Of a stretch of 28,182 nt of DNA, positions 1 through 8,030 are shown one piece after another. A model generated the notes under the pieces. It made no database searches and had not been told where the DNA came from. It saw only the letters and a list, made by a program, of their open reading frames with translations. The position numbers and the translations under genes were made by a program. Origin of the DNA: JBBDIM01 sp040880405 (GTDB lineage: Bacteria > Planctomycetota > Planctomycetia > Pirellulales > Pirellulaceae); contig JBBDIM010000098.1 in NCBI GenBank assembly GCA_040880405.1, forward strand, positions 1 through 28,182, in the 5' to 3' direction. Numbering within the stretch: the stretch's first letter is position 1; each line of letters begins with the position of its first letter.

Positions 1-183
1 CGGGTTGGGTTCGCCCCTGAGACGAAGCGGGTTGGCACTTCCCCCACGCTTTTGGCAAGCGTGGCTACGTAGGAGTTTCTCGTAGCCACGGTCGCGCAGA
101 CCGTGGGGGCCCCACGGGTTGGGTTCGCCCCTGAGACGAAGCGGGTTGGTACTTCCCCCACGCTTTTGGCAAGCGTGGCTACG
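1..183. repeat. Tandem ~114-bp repeat carrying hairpin repeats (family A)
   Basis: Positions 1-68 recur at 115-182 with one mismatch (position 36 against 150), so the unit has a period of 114 bp and may continue to the left of the window. Each unit contains the hairpin CCACGCT-TTTGGCA-AGCGTGG followed by CTACG (35-69 and 149-183). Between them, at 81-109 in opposite orientation, lies a variant with a GGTC stem and the same CGTAGCCACG end. Related copies occur near 15093, 19241 and 19308. The last copy supplies the stop codon of the neighbouring redoxin gene. Confidence 0.9.
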
Positions 184-811
184 GGAGGCTTCGCCGCCGT
201 TGGAGCCGGATGTTACAGCCGATGGGCGGGGTCTCGGTTACTTCGGGGCTTTTACCGGCGAGCGTAGCCTCAATGGCGTTGGCCACATGCTGGGCGGTTA
301 CCTTTTCGGGGTCGGTGCTGTCGTCTAGGGCTCCCATGTAGACGACCTTGCGATCCGCATCGAGCACCAAGAATTCGGGCGTCCGGGTCGCGCCAAATTT
401 TTGGACCACCTGCTGGTCGGCGTCCTTGAGGTACGGAAAGTTGAATTTCTGCTCCTCGGCCCGTTCTCGCATCGCTTCGAGCGAGTCTTGCTTACCGGTG
501 TTGCTGTTGATCGCGACCAGGGCGACCTTTTTCTCATCGGCGAACCGCTCGACCAGTTTTCGGGTCCTCTCCTCATATTCGACCGCGTAAGGGCAGGTGT
601 TGCCGGTGAACAGCACCACCACCGCCTTGGCCTCCTTGAGGTCGGTCAGCGAATGCTTTTTGCCGTCGGTCCCTTCCAGATCGGTCCACGCCGGGGCGGT
701 GTCGCCGATACTGAGCGTCGGGTTGAACTCCCCGGCCAGCGATTGCCCGACCAAGGTACCGGTGAGCAGCAATGTCCCAATGATAGCGAATCGGCGGATG
801 GTATAGGTCAT
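179..811 (-). CDS. Secreted redoxin / AhpC-TSA thioredoxin-fold protein
   Basis: This is a 210-residue thioredoxin-fold protein of the redoxin (AhpC/TSA) type. Residues 1-26 form a signal peptide (basic start, hydrophobic stretch, cleavage near SLAG), so it should act in the periplasm or at the cell surface. The fold core shows VVLFTGNTCPYAVEY with a single cysteine, C73, in place of a CxxC pair, and the usual cis-proline loop TPEFLV near residue 145. A one-cysteine active site fits the redoxin branch common in planctomycetes; a specific substrate cannot be named. The C-terminal end GCNIRLQRRRSLP is odd: the stop codon (179-181) and the last few codons lie in or next to hairpin repeat A, so the native end may have been altered by the repeat. 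It is divergent from the permease gene, with 283 bp between them. Confidence 0.8.
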   Translation of the reverse strand: MTYTIRRFAIIGTLLLTGTLVGQSLAGEFNPTLSIGDTAPAWTDLEGTDGKKHSLTDLKEAKAVVVLFTGNTCPYAVEYEERTRKLVERFADEKKVALVAINSNTGKQDSLEAMRERAEEQKFNFPYLKDADQQVVQKFGATRTPEFLVLDADRKVVYMGALDDSTDPEKVTAQHVANAIEATLAGKSPEVTETPPIGCNIRLQRRRSLP

Positions 812-1094
812 AGTGGTTTAGCCTCGATGCGTGAAGTCTGTGGGGGCAAGGACGGAAAATGGGGGCCATGCCTGACATCATGCGGCGAAAAATGGGGAAT
901 TTCAATCCTCCGCGCGGTTTTTCGCCCGATTCATCCCACCGGCCACGGCTCAATAACGCATCTTTATCCTGCGGTGGCGAAGAGAACCGGATAACGGGAC
1001 ACCTTACTTCCACCGGCGCCATCATTTACGATGATTTCTTTAAATTCCCCTTCCCACGGCCTATTCCTTACCTCCGACACTTGTAATCGACCCC
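812..1094. other. Divergent intergenic region
   Basis: This 283-bp gap separates the divergent redoxin and permease genes and must hold both promoters. I see no clear -35/-10 pair, operator or hairpin of note, only a short palindrome-like stretch around 1020-1036 (ATCATTTACGATGAT). Confidence 0.4.
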
Positions 1095-2873
1095 ATGGAC
1101 TCCGAAGCGTGGCTGACGCTGGCAATTGTGACGTTACTGATTGTCGGGTTGGTTAGAAACTATTCGCCCGATGTCTTGTTTTGCGGGGCCACCGCTCTAC
1201 TCGCGGTCCTGGGAATTATCACCCCGCAGGAGGCCTTCGTAGGCTTCTCGAACCCCGGCATGTTGGCGGTCGCGGCCCTATTTGTGGTCGCCTCTGGTTT
1301 GCGCGATACAGGTGTATTGGATTATGTGGGGCATCATGTCCTAGGTGGTGCGCGGACGGAAAAGAGTGTCTTAATTCGGTTGGCAGGGGTGGTGTTGCCC
1401 TTTTCCGCGTTTTTGAACAACACGCCCATCGTCTCGATGTTCGTGCCGGTGGTCATTGGTTGGGGACGGCGCAACAATGTCTCCCCCTCAAAGCTGCTGA
1501 TTCCTCTCTCCTTCTTCGCAATCTTCGGCGGCACCTGCACCCTGATCGGAACCTCGACCAATCTGGTGATCAACGGCATGATCGTCCAGACGGGACTTCG
1601 CGGCCTGGGGATGTTCGAGATCGCCTGGATTGGGATTCCTTACGCGATTATCGGCTTGCTGTTCATGCTCTTCATCGGTCGGCACATCCTACCGGAGCGG
1701 AAGGAACTGCTAGAGCAATTGGGGGAATCTCGCCGCGAGTACCTAGCTGAAATGCAGGTTCAAGCGGGTTGCCGGTTGATTGGCCAGACGGTCGAGAACG
1801 CCGGGCTGCGGCGGTTGCCGGGGTTGTTTCTGATCGAGATCGAACGCAAGGGACACCTGATCGCCCCGGTCGGGCCGGACGATACCTTGCAGTCGGAAGA
1901 CCGACTGGTCTTTACCGGCGTGGTCAGTACGATCATCGAACTGGAAAAGATTAACGGCTTGGTCCCGATCTCCGATCCCGATTACGAAGTCGCCCCCCGC
2001 GTGCAACAAGGCCGCCGGTTGTGCGAAGCGGTGATCTCCGAAAACTCACCCTTGGTTGGCAAAACGGTGAAGGCGGCCGACTTCCGCGCGACCTACGGGG
2101 CCGCGGTCGTCGCGGTTCACCGGGGTGGCAGCCGTGTCGAGCGGAAGGTGGGTGACATTGTGATCCGGCCCGGCGATACGCTGCTGCTGCAAACCAGGCC
2201 TCACTTTCTCCGCGCGTATCGCAATGACCCCGCGTTTTACCTGATTAGCGATGTCGAAGAGTGGCGGCCCCTGCGGCCCGACCGCGCCTGGATCGCCGTG
2301 CTGCTGTTTATGGTGTTGGTCGGATTGATGACCGCCGGGTTTCCGGTGGAGGTGGTCGCGCTGCTGTTCGCCGTGTTGATGGTGGGGGTGGGTTGTGTTT
2401 CGGCGGGTGAGGCTCGCAATAGTATCGAGTGGCAATCGTTGATCACGATTGCGGCCGCCTTTGGGGTCGGCCAGGCCCTGGACAACTCCGGACTGGCAAA
2501 CCTGATGGCGACCACGCTGGTTGATTCAACTCGGTTCCTGGGGCCACTCGCGGCGGTGGCGGTGTTTTACCTGCTGGGCTCGCTGATGACCGAACTAATC
2601 ACCAACAACGCGGCGGCCGTGCTGCTGTTCCCCTTCTGCCTGGAAACGGCGCGGCAGTACGACGACGCGAGTCCCTACCCATTTCTAATGGCCCTAATCC
2701 TCGCCGCCTCCGCCAGCTTCATGACTCCGATCGGCTACCAAACCAACATGATGGTCTACGGCCCCGGCGGCTACCGCTTCATGGACTTCGTCCGCGTGGG
2801 AGCCCCGCTCAACTTTATCCTGTGGTTGGTGGCGGTGGCGCTCATCCCGGTGTTTTGGCCGTTTCATCCCTAG
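1095..2873 (+). CDS. SLC13/DASS-type permease with two TrkA_C domains
   Basis: This 592-residue inner-membrane protein has the three-part layout of SLC13 (divalent anion:sodium symporter) permeases with a regulatory insert. An N-terminal membrane half runs over about residues 1-200 and contains the re-entrant motif FLNNTPIVSMFVPVV and GTSTNLVINGM. Two TrkA_C/RCK_C-like soluble domains follow (about 205-290 and 300-385; see LIGQTVENAGLRR and LVGKTVKAADFR, each followed by a D-x-L strand). A C-terminal membrane half (about 395-592) repeats the motif as LITNNAAAVLLFPF and PIGYQTNMMVYGPGGY. Known relatives move sulfate, dicarboxylates or similar anions; the substrate here cannot be told from sequence. 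The ATG at 1095 has no clear Shine-Dalgarno site. No partner gene lies beside it. A hairpin repeat sits 33 bp after the stop. Confidence 0.9.
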   Translation: MDSEAWLTLAIVTLLIVGLVRNYSPDVLFCGATALLAVLGIITPQEAFVGFSNPGMLAVAALFVVASGLRDTGVLDYVGHHVLGGARTEKSVLIRLAGVVLPFSAFLNNTPIVSMFVPVVIGWGRRNNVSPSKLLIPLSFFAIFGGTCTLIGTSTNLVINGMIVQTGLRGLGMFEIAWIGIPYAIIGLLFMLFIGRHILPERKELLEQLGESRREYLAEMQVQAGCRLIGQTVENAGLRRLPGLFLIEIERKGHLIAPVGPDDTLQSEDRLVFTGVVSTIIELEKINGLVPISDPDYEVAPRVQQGRRLCEAVISENSPLVGKTVKAADFRATYGAAVVAVHRGGSRVERKVGDIVIRPGDTLLLQTRPHFLRAYRNDPAFYLISDVEEWRPLRPDRAWIAVLLFMVLVGLMTAGFPVEVVALLFAVLMVGVGCVSAGEARNSIEWQSLITIAAAFGVGQALDNSGLANLMATTLVDSTRFLGPLAAVAVFYLLGSLMTELITNNAAAVLLFPFCLETARQYDDASPYPFLMALILAASASFMTPIGYQTNMMVYGPGGYRFMDFVRVGAPLNFILWLVAVALIPVFWPFHP

Positions 2874-2905
2874 GTGGCCGTGAAATTGCTATCGGATTTT
2901 AAGAG

Positions 2906-2973
2906 TTTGAAACGCAGAGACGCGGAGGGCGCAGAGACCGTCCTCTGCGATCTCTGCGCCTCTGCGTTTCAAA
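2906..2973. repeat. Hairpin repeat, family D
   Basis: TTTGAAACGCAGA (2906-2918) is matched exactly by its reverse complement at 2961-2973, and the interior continues as an imperfect stem of GCAGAGA-type repeats. A second element with the same outer sequence (AAACGCAGAGACG) lies at 17804-17977. It follows the permease stop and could act as a transcription end, although no T-run follows. The rest of 2874-3169 shows no gene. Confidence 0.85.
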
Positions 2974-3169
2974 AAATGCGATTCGAGTGGAACGACAGGT
3001 GGCCCAGAAGCAGCGACATCGAGAAGTTTGTCCTCCTTGGCGTCTTTGCGCGAGGACTTGGATACAGCTGACGTGTTGTTGGCTTTATAATCTTTGGTGG
3101 CCACTTCGGGCTGAGGAGAGTGTAGAAAACGAAAGGCACGAGGCGTGAAGGCCATCATCTGAGGACACA

Positions 3170-3670
3170 ATGCGAGACCCAAAACGAATTGAACGAGTTC
3201 TGGCGACAATCCGAGAGGCATGGATGAAAGTCCCCGACTGGCGATTGGGGCAACTGCTCGTCAATGCGGTCGAACCCCTTAAACCATGCCCGGAACTCTT
3301 CTCGGTTGAAGATAACGAAATGGCGCATCTCGTCGCTCGACTTTCGGAAGGCAAAACCATGACTAGACATGCCTTCAACGTGGCTGAGACGTTCGCTATT
3401 CAGGGCCGAGGCGTAGTGGTGACAACGGACAAGCGATTCGAAGACCTCCCCGCGTGGTTGTCACTGAAAGTCGGGGACGACATTGAACTACGCTCAGCAG
3501 AAAACATCCTGCGAACAAGAGTCGCAGGGATCGAGTTTATCGATTCGTGGACTCCGAAGACTCTCTTTGGATTTCTTCTTCCCGTCGATGTCTCCAAACA
3601 ACACGTGAGCATTGGTTGTGAAATTTGGGTTACGGAGTCCAGTGTCGTCAAACCAATGGAGGAAAAATGA
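3170..3670 (+). CDS. Two-module protein: RDPKRI-type helical N-terminus plus EF-Tu-like beta-barrel
   Basis: The function of this 166-residue protein is unknown. Residues 1-55 follow a pattern seen in many small uncharacterised bacterial proteins (RDPKRIERVLATIREAW...DWRLGQLLVN...FSVED). Residues from about 68 to the end (AETFAIQGRGVVVTTDKR... VGDDIELRS... GFLLPVDVSKQHVSIGCEIWV) read like the beta-barrel of EF-Tu domain 2, where an opening ETF-x-I-x-GRG strand and a late LLL/FLL strand are typical. I infer a fusion of the two modules. The start is well supported: GAGGA at 3161-3165 lies four bases before the ATG. The TGA stop overlaps the ATG of a broken yjbQ copy (ATGA at 3667-3670), and GGAGG at 3658-3662 lies inside its last codons, suggesting that an intact yjbQ once followed as a coupled gene. 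Confidence 0.75.
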   Translation: MRDPKRIERVLATIREAWMKVPDWRLGQLLVNAVEPLKPCPELFSVEDNEMAHLVARLSEGKTMTRHAFNVAETFAIQGRGVVVTTDKRFEDLPAWLSLKVGDDIELRSAENILRTRVAGIEFIDSWTPKTLFGFLLPVDVSKQHVSIGCEIWVTESSVVKPMEEK

Positions 3671-3708
3671 AATCCAAGACCGAATACCTCACGTTCAGGC
3701 TCTCGTAA
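3667..3708 (+). pseudogene. Remnant start of a second yjbQ copy
   Basis: From the ATG at 3667, about 31 bases match the start of the intact yjbQ at 4348 with a single mismatch (MKSKTEYLTF in both). Similarity is then lost at about 3698 and a TAA follows at once (3706-3708). The remnant keeps a strong GGAGG site at 3658-3662, four bases from the ATG, and an ATGA overlap with the upstream gene. I read it as the original yjbQ start, cut by recombination. Confidence 0.75.
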
Positions 3709-4232
3709 CTGCCGATCTCGAGCGAGAAGTGACAAACCTGCGGCTTCGGGAGATGTCCGAAGAGCATCCCGCTAACATCACCAAGTCGTTGCAGAAGCTC
3801 TGCTCAAAGGGCTTTTTGCTCAAGGATGGACAAGGAAGGTGGTCCTCGTACCGTCTGCCAGAACCGAAGAAGTCTGTGGCGAGTGGTCCCAAGGACTCAT
3901 CACACAAGGTGGACTCCTCACACAAGGAAGCTACCGACTGGTCACACAAGCTCGAAGAAATGCCCGAAGAGGAGCTTAGCAAACTCCGAGATATCGCTCT
4001 GCCTGCGTTGCATGGCCCTCGGCTACCCACAAAAGAGACGAGACAGATTATCCTCGGCTTATGCGCCGGGCGATTCCTCACGGCAGCAGACCTTGGGGAA
4101 CTGATGGGACGCAATTCGAGGGGGCTCCGGGACCGTTTCCTTACTCCGATGGTCGAGGAAGCACTTCTCGTGAGGAAGTATCCGGATGAGCCGAATCGTC
4201 CCGATCAGGCATACACCCGAGGTAAGGTTTGA
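3699..4232 (+). pseudogene. 3' fragment of an AlbA_2-type ATP-binding / RecG-like regulator gene
   Basis: An open frame reaches back to 3612 but only looks real from about 3699 (QALVTADLEREVTNLRLREMSEEHPANITKSLQKLCSKGFL). It then has a SSHK-rich linker (SGPKDSSHKVDSSHKEA) and a winged-helix-like end (TRQIILGLCAGRFLTAADLGELMGRNSRGLRDRFLTPMVEEALLVRKYPDEPN). As far as I recognise it, this is the C-terminal third of proteins annotated as AlbA_2-domain transcriptional regulators or RecG-related ATP-binding proteins, with the DNA-binding and ATPase parts missing. The first in-frame ATG after the junction is at 3753, so a short winged-helix protein could still be made, but I favour a pseudogene fragment carried in by recombination. 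Confidence 0.65.
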
Positions 4233-4347
4233 CGTGAAAGATCATTTTCTGCGCATTGTTTCCAAGTCCCATCAGGCGCAACACCGTTGATCCACCCCTC
4301 GGGAAACCCGATAACGAAGGTTCCCTGGACCCCGGAGAAACCCACCC

Positions 4348-4770
<423 letters not shown>

Positions 4771-4773
4771 TCT

Positions 4774-5103
4774 ATGAAGCAACGCGATGTCGTTGAGTGG
4801 CTATCGCAGATGACCGACAAGCAGTTTGTCGAGTTCTTTTATGAAGCAGTGGCGGGCAGAGACACTTCGGAAATCGAAGGAGAGCAAGGCCACTTGGTGA
4901 TTGCCGATACAAGTCAGTTGCAGGGCCAGCAGCGTGAAACCGCGTTTCTGGCGGTGCCCGACCCGGAGATGTATTCCGGCGAGTGGGCGGATGACAGTCC
5001 GATCTGTCAAACAGGGCAATGCGTCGCGTGTGGAGCAAAGGTCCAGTGCATCGCTAAGCACGCGATCTGCCCGATTTGTGCGGAGACGGTTTATTGTACG
5101 TGA
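4774..5103 (+). CDS. Small protein with C-terminal four-cysteine zinc-ribbon-like end
   Basis: This 109-residue protein belongs to no family I can name. Residues 1-30 look helical (MKQRDVVEWLSQMTDKQFVEFFYEAVAGR). A middle part follows (HLVIADTSQLQGQQRETAFLAVPD). The end carries CVACGAKVQCIAKHAICPICAETVYC, with CxxC and CPIC pairs that could bind one zinc ion. The ATG lies 3 bp after the yjbQ stop, so it is likely translated with yjbQ. The reading frame uses codons like its neighbours, which supports a real gene. Confidence 0.65.
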   Translation: MKQRDVVEWLSQMTDKQFVEFFYEAVAGRDTSEIEGEQGHLVIADTSQLQGQQRETAFLAVPDPEMYSGEWADDSPICQTGQCVACGAKVQCIAKHAICPICAETVYCT

Positions 5104-5321
5104 TGCTTGGACTTAACATGCTAAATCATCTCGCCAACCTCCGGCACACGCCGGAGCGGATCGCTTGGGTTTATCGGGTCGCCTATGGACAACCCACGCC
5201 TCGCTAAACTTCCCACCTCTCTCCCCCCCAAAAACCAACGCGCTTTGCCCTTGGCGGACTGGTATACTAGCAATGTGCGCGGGATTTGGTTGCAGGCACT
5301 TGTGGCGGAGGGTTGGTTGGG

Positions 5322-6350
5322 ATGGTACGCATATTCGCGGCTTTGGCGTTGCTGTTTGGTTTCGCTTCGCTCGCTGCGGCGGGCGAGGACGATGGGCGGT
5401 TGGAGATTTATTGGATTGATGTCGAGGGGGGCGGGGCGACGTTGATTGTCACGCCGATGGGCGAGTCGGTGTTGATTGATACCGGAAATCCTGGCCGCCG
5501 AGATCCCGACCGGATTGTGCGGACCGCGGTCAATGTGGCGGGGCTGACGCGGATTGATCATCTGATCGTCACCCACTATCACCGAGATCACTTTGGCGGG
5601 GCCAGTCAGTTGGCCAAGATGATTCCGCTGGGGCATGTGTACGACAACGGCCGCTTCGAGAACATGCCAGACGACCCGGGCCGCGACTATTTCGGCTTCA
5701 ACTCCGATACGCGGCGGCAGATCAACCCCGGCGATGTTTTGGGACTGAAGCAACGCCCCTCGACACCCCCGCTCAGATTGCAGTGCTTGGGGGCACGACA
5801 GGAGTTTATCGCGCCGCCAGAAGGAGCAAAACCTTCGGGGCTCGAACACTTGCACAAGCCGAAGGATCGGGACGGTTCGGACAACGCCAACAGCGTGGTG
5901 ATGCTGCTCAGTTTCGGCGATTTCAAGTTCCTCCACACGGGCGACCTGACCTGGAACCGCGAAAAAGATTTGGTGGTGCCGGTGAACCTGATTGGCGGCG
6001 AAGTCGACGTCTACCAGGTGGCCCACCATGGGCTCGATAGCAGCAACAACCCGGTGCTTCTGCAAGCGGTGAAGCCGACCGTGGCGATCATGGCCAACGG
6101 CACGCGGAAAGGTTGTGCCCCGGAGGTGTTCGCCAATTTGAACGAGCTCGATTCGCTCAAGGCACTGTTCCAAGTCCACAAAAACCTCCGGCCCGATGGC
6201 GAGTTGAACAACACCCAGCCCCAGCGGATCGCCAATCATGACGAGCAGTGCGAAGCGCATGGCATCGTCCTGAAAGTGGAACCGGATGGTGCCAGCTATC
6301 GCGTCGCGATACCGGCTCACGAGCACTCTGAAACATTTCAAACCAAGTAA
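5322..6350 (+). CDS. Secreted metallo-beta-lactamase-fold hydrolase (ComEC/Rec2-like)
   Basis: The protein has 342 residues from the ATG at 5322. An in-frame TTG at 5286 would give an extra stretch with no signal-peptide character, so I choose the ATG, which opens a clear signal peptide (MVRIFAALALLFGFASLAAAG). GGAGG around 5307 is a possible but distant ribosome site. The metal-binding motif is THYHRDHFGG near residues 82-91, followed by NANSVVMLLSFGDFKFLHTGDL and QVAHHGLDSSNNPVLLQAVKP, which is the arrangement of the MBL domain found alone or at the end of ComEC. Members with signal peptides are common in planctomycetes and may cut phosphodiester or other bonds outside the cytoplasm; the substrate is unknown. 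A ThuA-like gene follows 34 bp later and may be cotranscribed. Confidence 0.85.
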   Translation: MVRIFAALALLFGFASLAAAGEDDGRLEIYWIDVEGGGATLIVTPMGESVLIDTGNPGRRDPDRIVRTAVNVAGLTRIDHLIVTHYHRDHFGGASQLAKMIPLGHVYDNGRFENMPDDPGRDYFGFNSDTRRQINPGDVLGLKQRPSTPPLRLQCLGARQEFIAPPEGAKPSGLEHLHKPKDRDGSDNANSVVMLLSFGDFKFLHTGDLTWNREKDLVVPVNLIGGEVDVYQVAHHGLDSSNNPVLLQAVKPTVAIMANGTRKGCAPEVFANLNELDSLKALFQVHKNLRPDGELNNTQPQRIANHDEQCEAHGIVLKVEPDGASYRVAIPAHEHSETFQTK

Positions 6351-6384
6351 CCCCACCCGTAGCGCCTACCGAAAGATACTCACC

Positions 6385-7287
6385 ATGCAAATCACCAAGT
6401 TCCCACAGCTTGTATTGTTGATCACCTGTTCGCTGCTGCTCATGGCTGGCGGCCTGCTGGCCGAGGATGCGAAGCTGAAAGCGTTGATCGTCGATGGCCA
6501 AAACAACCATGGAGTCTGGCCGAAGACGACCCAGATGATGAAAGGTTTTCTAGAAGAGACTGGGCGGTTTACCGTCGATGTCGCGACCACACCGCCGCAA
6601 GGCGAAAGCCTCGCAGGGTATCGGCCCAAGTTCGCTGAGTACGACGTCGTGGTCAGCAACTACAACGGGGACCGGTGGCCGAAAGAGACGGAGCAAGATT
6701 TCGTGGAGTACGTGAAAGGGGGCGGCGGGTTTGTGGTGGTCCACGCCGCGAATAACGCGTTTGGCGACTGGGATGAGTACAACCAGATCATCGGCCTGGG
6801 TGGCTGGGGTGGCCGCAACGAGAAGTCGGGCCCCTACGTTTACTTCGACGAGCAAGGAGAACTGGTCCGCGACAAAACCCCCGGCCGAGGCGGCAACCAC
6901 GGCCCGCAGCATCCGTTCCAAATTGTGGTCCGCGACGCGGAACACCCGATCACTAAAGGCATGCCCAAAGCCTGGATGCACACCCAGGACGAACTGTACG
7001 ACCTACTCCGCGGCCCCGGCGAGAACATGAAGGTGCTGGCCACCGCCTATGCCGACTCCGCCAAAGGAGGCACCGGCCGCCACGAACCGATGCTCATGAC
7101 CATCAGCTACGGCAACGGCCGAGTCTTCCACACCCCCATGGGCCACGCCGAATATTCGATGGAATGCGTCGGCTTCATCAGCTCCCTCCAGCGCGGCACC
7201 GAGTGGGCCGCCACCGGCAAGGTAACGATCGCCATCCCGGACGATTTTCCTGAGGCGAATGAAGAAAGTGCCCGGCCTGGTTCGTGA
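6385..7287 (+). CDS. Secreted ThuA-like domain protein
   Basis: The protein has 300 residues from the ATG at 6385; the frame is open further upstream, but the earlier codons overlap the preceding gene. Residues 1-26 are a signal peptide ending at LLAEDA. The rest is a ThuA (trehalose-utilisation type, class I glutamine-amidotransferase-like) domain: ALIVDGQNNHGVWPKTT, YDVVVSNYNGDRWP, FVEYVKGGGGFVVVHAANNAFGDW, HPITKGMPKAWMHTQDELYD, PMLMTISYGNGRVFHTPMGHAEYS. ThuA domains are very numerous in planctomycetes, where they are linked to carbohydrate catabolism, but the exact reaction is not established. It follows the secreted MBL gene in the same direction. Confidence 0.88.
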   Translation: MQITKFPQLVLLITCSLLLMAGGLLAEDAKLKALIVDGQNNHGVWPKTTQMMKGFLEETGRFTVDVATTPPQGESLAGYRPKFAEYDVVVSNYNGDRWPKETEQDFVEYVKGGGGFVVVHAANNAFGDWDEYNQIIGLGGWGGRNEKSGPYVYFDEQGELVRDKTPGRGGNHGPQHPFQIVVRDAEHPITKGMPKAWMHTQDELYDLLRGPGENMKVLATAYADSAKGGTGRHEPMLMTISYGNGRVFHTPMGHAEYSMECVGFISSLQRGTEWAATGKVTIAIPDDFPEANEESARPGS

Positions 7288-7397
7288 GACCGGGGCGTCC
7301 CGTTCTCGTTGTGCTCAATTGCAAGTATCTCAAACCCGGCGGGCGGTAGAAACGATATCGGCCGTGCCACCCCGCCGAGGTTCCAACCTAAGATATG

Positions 7398-7547
7398 ACC
7401 ACGAAATACACGAATGACACGAAAGGAAGAGGGGATTCAAGGGATGTCGATTTCTCGCCCATCCTCAATGAATTGGCGACGAGAGGGGAAGCCTCAAAAG
7501 CGGCATCTTCGCGGGTTGCTTTTCGTGTCATTCGTGTATTTCGTGGT
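7398..7547. repeat. Inverted-repeat element, family C (copy 1)
   Basis: A 27-bp arm at 7398-7424 (beginning ACCACGAAATACACGAATG) is matched exactly by its reverse complement at 7521-7547. The same two arms enclose a different interior at 18483-18642. The shared part on the right extends a few bases inward (GGGTTGCTTTTCGTG). The frame open at 7414-7797 crosses this element and is not a convincing gene. Confidence 0.9.
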
Positions 7548-7664
7548 TAAAAAAACGTCTCTCGAAAATCGTGCCACGGAGGTAGGGCGGGCAATGTTGG
7601 GTCAACCGACGCGGCGGGTGGCCTGTGGATTTGCGGGGTGCGAAGGTTGGCATGAGGTCCGGCG

Positions 7665-8015
7665 GGGTGGCACTGTCAAAACATTGCACAACTCCGTGTG
7701 CCACTGGCATCTTGGTGAGTGCCTGGCCTTGCCATTGTGTACAAACGTCGCCCCGACCGTGCGGCACCTACCTGACTCCCATTATGGCACGACTTGAATC
7801 ATCGGTCGACTCAGCCAAAACCACCCATTTCCCGGCACGACGAAAGCCCTGCCGCTCCAAATATCGCGTGGCGGGGTGATTTACCATTTGCCATAATGGA
7901 GTTCAGCTTGCCCGCCCTCGCGCGAGGTTTCGGCGCTCGCTGAAGATAGAGAACCAAAGCACTGGCAAGATGCCAGTGGCACACGAGGCAATCGAACAGT
8001 TCAACTGTGCCACCC
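7665..8015. repeat. Large imperfect inverted-repeat element, family E
   Basis: About 130-bp arms (7665-7795 and 7884-8015) are inverted copies of each other around an unpaired centre of about 88 bp. The best matched blocks are GGGTGGCAC with GTGCCACCC at the outer ends, a 19-bp block at 7696-7714 exactly complementary to 7966-7984 (GTGCCACTGGCATCTTG core), and CCATTATGGCA with TGCCATAATGG near the centre. No open frame looks like a transposase. Together with family C it fills the gap between the ThuA gene and the TOPRIM gene (7288-8030). Confidence 0.8.
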
Positions 8016-8030
8016 AGCCACTTGGCAAAA

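Noticed and set aside
401..1025. Overlapping frames on both strands around the start of the redoxin gene
   Set aside because: They overlap the redoxin gene and its leader, have no motifs, and lack ribosome sites.
2889..3221. Frame of 110 codons on the minus strand after the permease
   Set aside because: Built largely from hairpin repeat D and overlaps the start of the gene at 3170.
5121..6356. Long open frame on the minus strand (411 codons)
   Set aside because: It lies over the metallo-beta-lactamase gene on the plus strand, which has a signal peptide and clear metal motifs; the minus frame shows no family character and is a GC-rich shadow.
7414..7797. Frame of 127 codons across repeat families C and E
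   Set aside because: The translation is composed of repeat arms; no family likeness.
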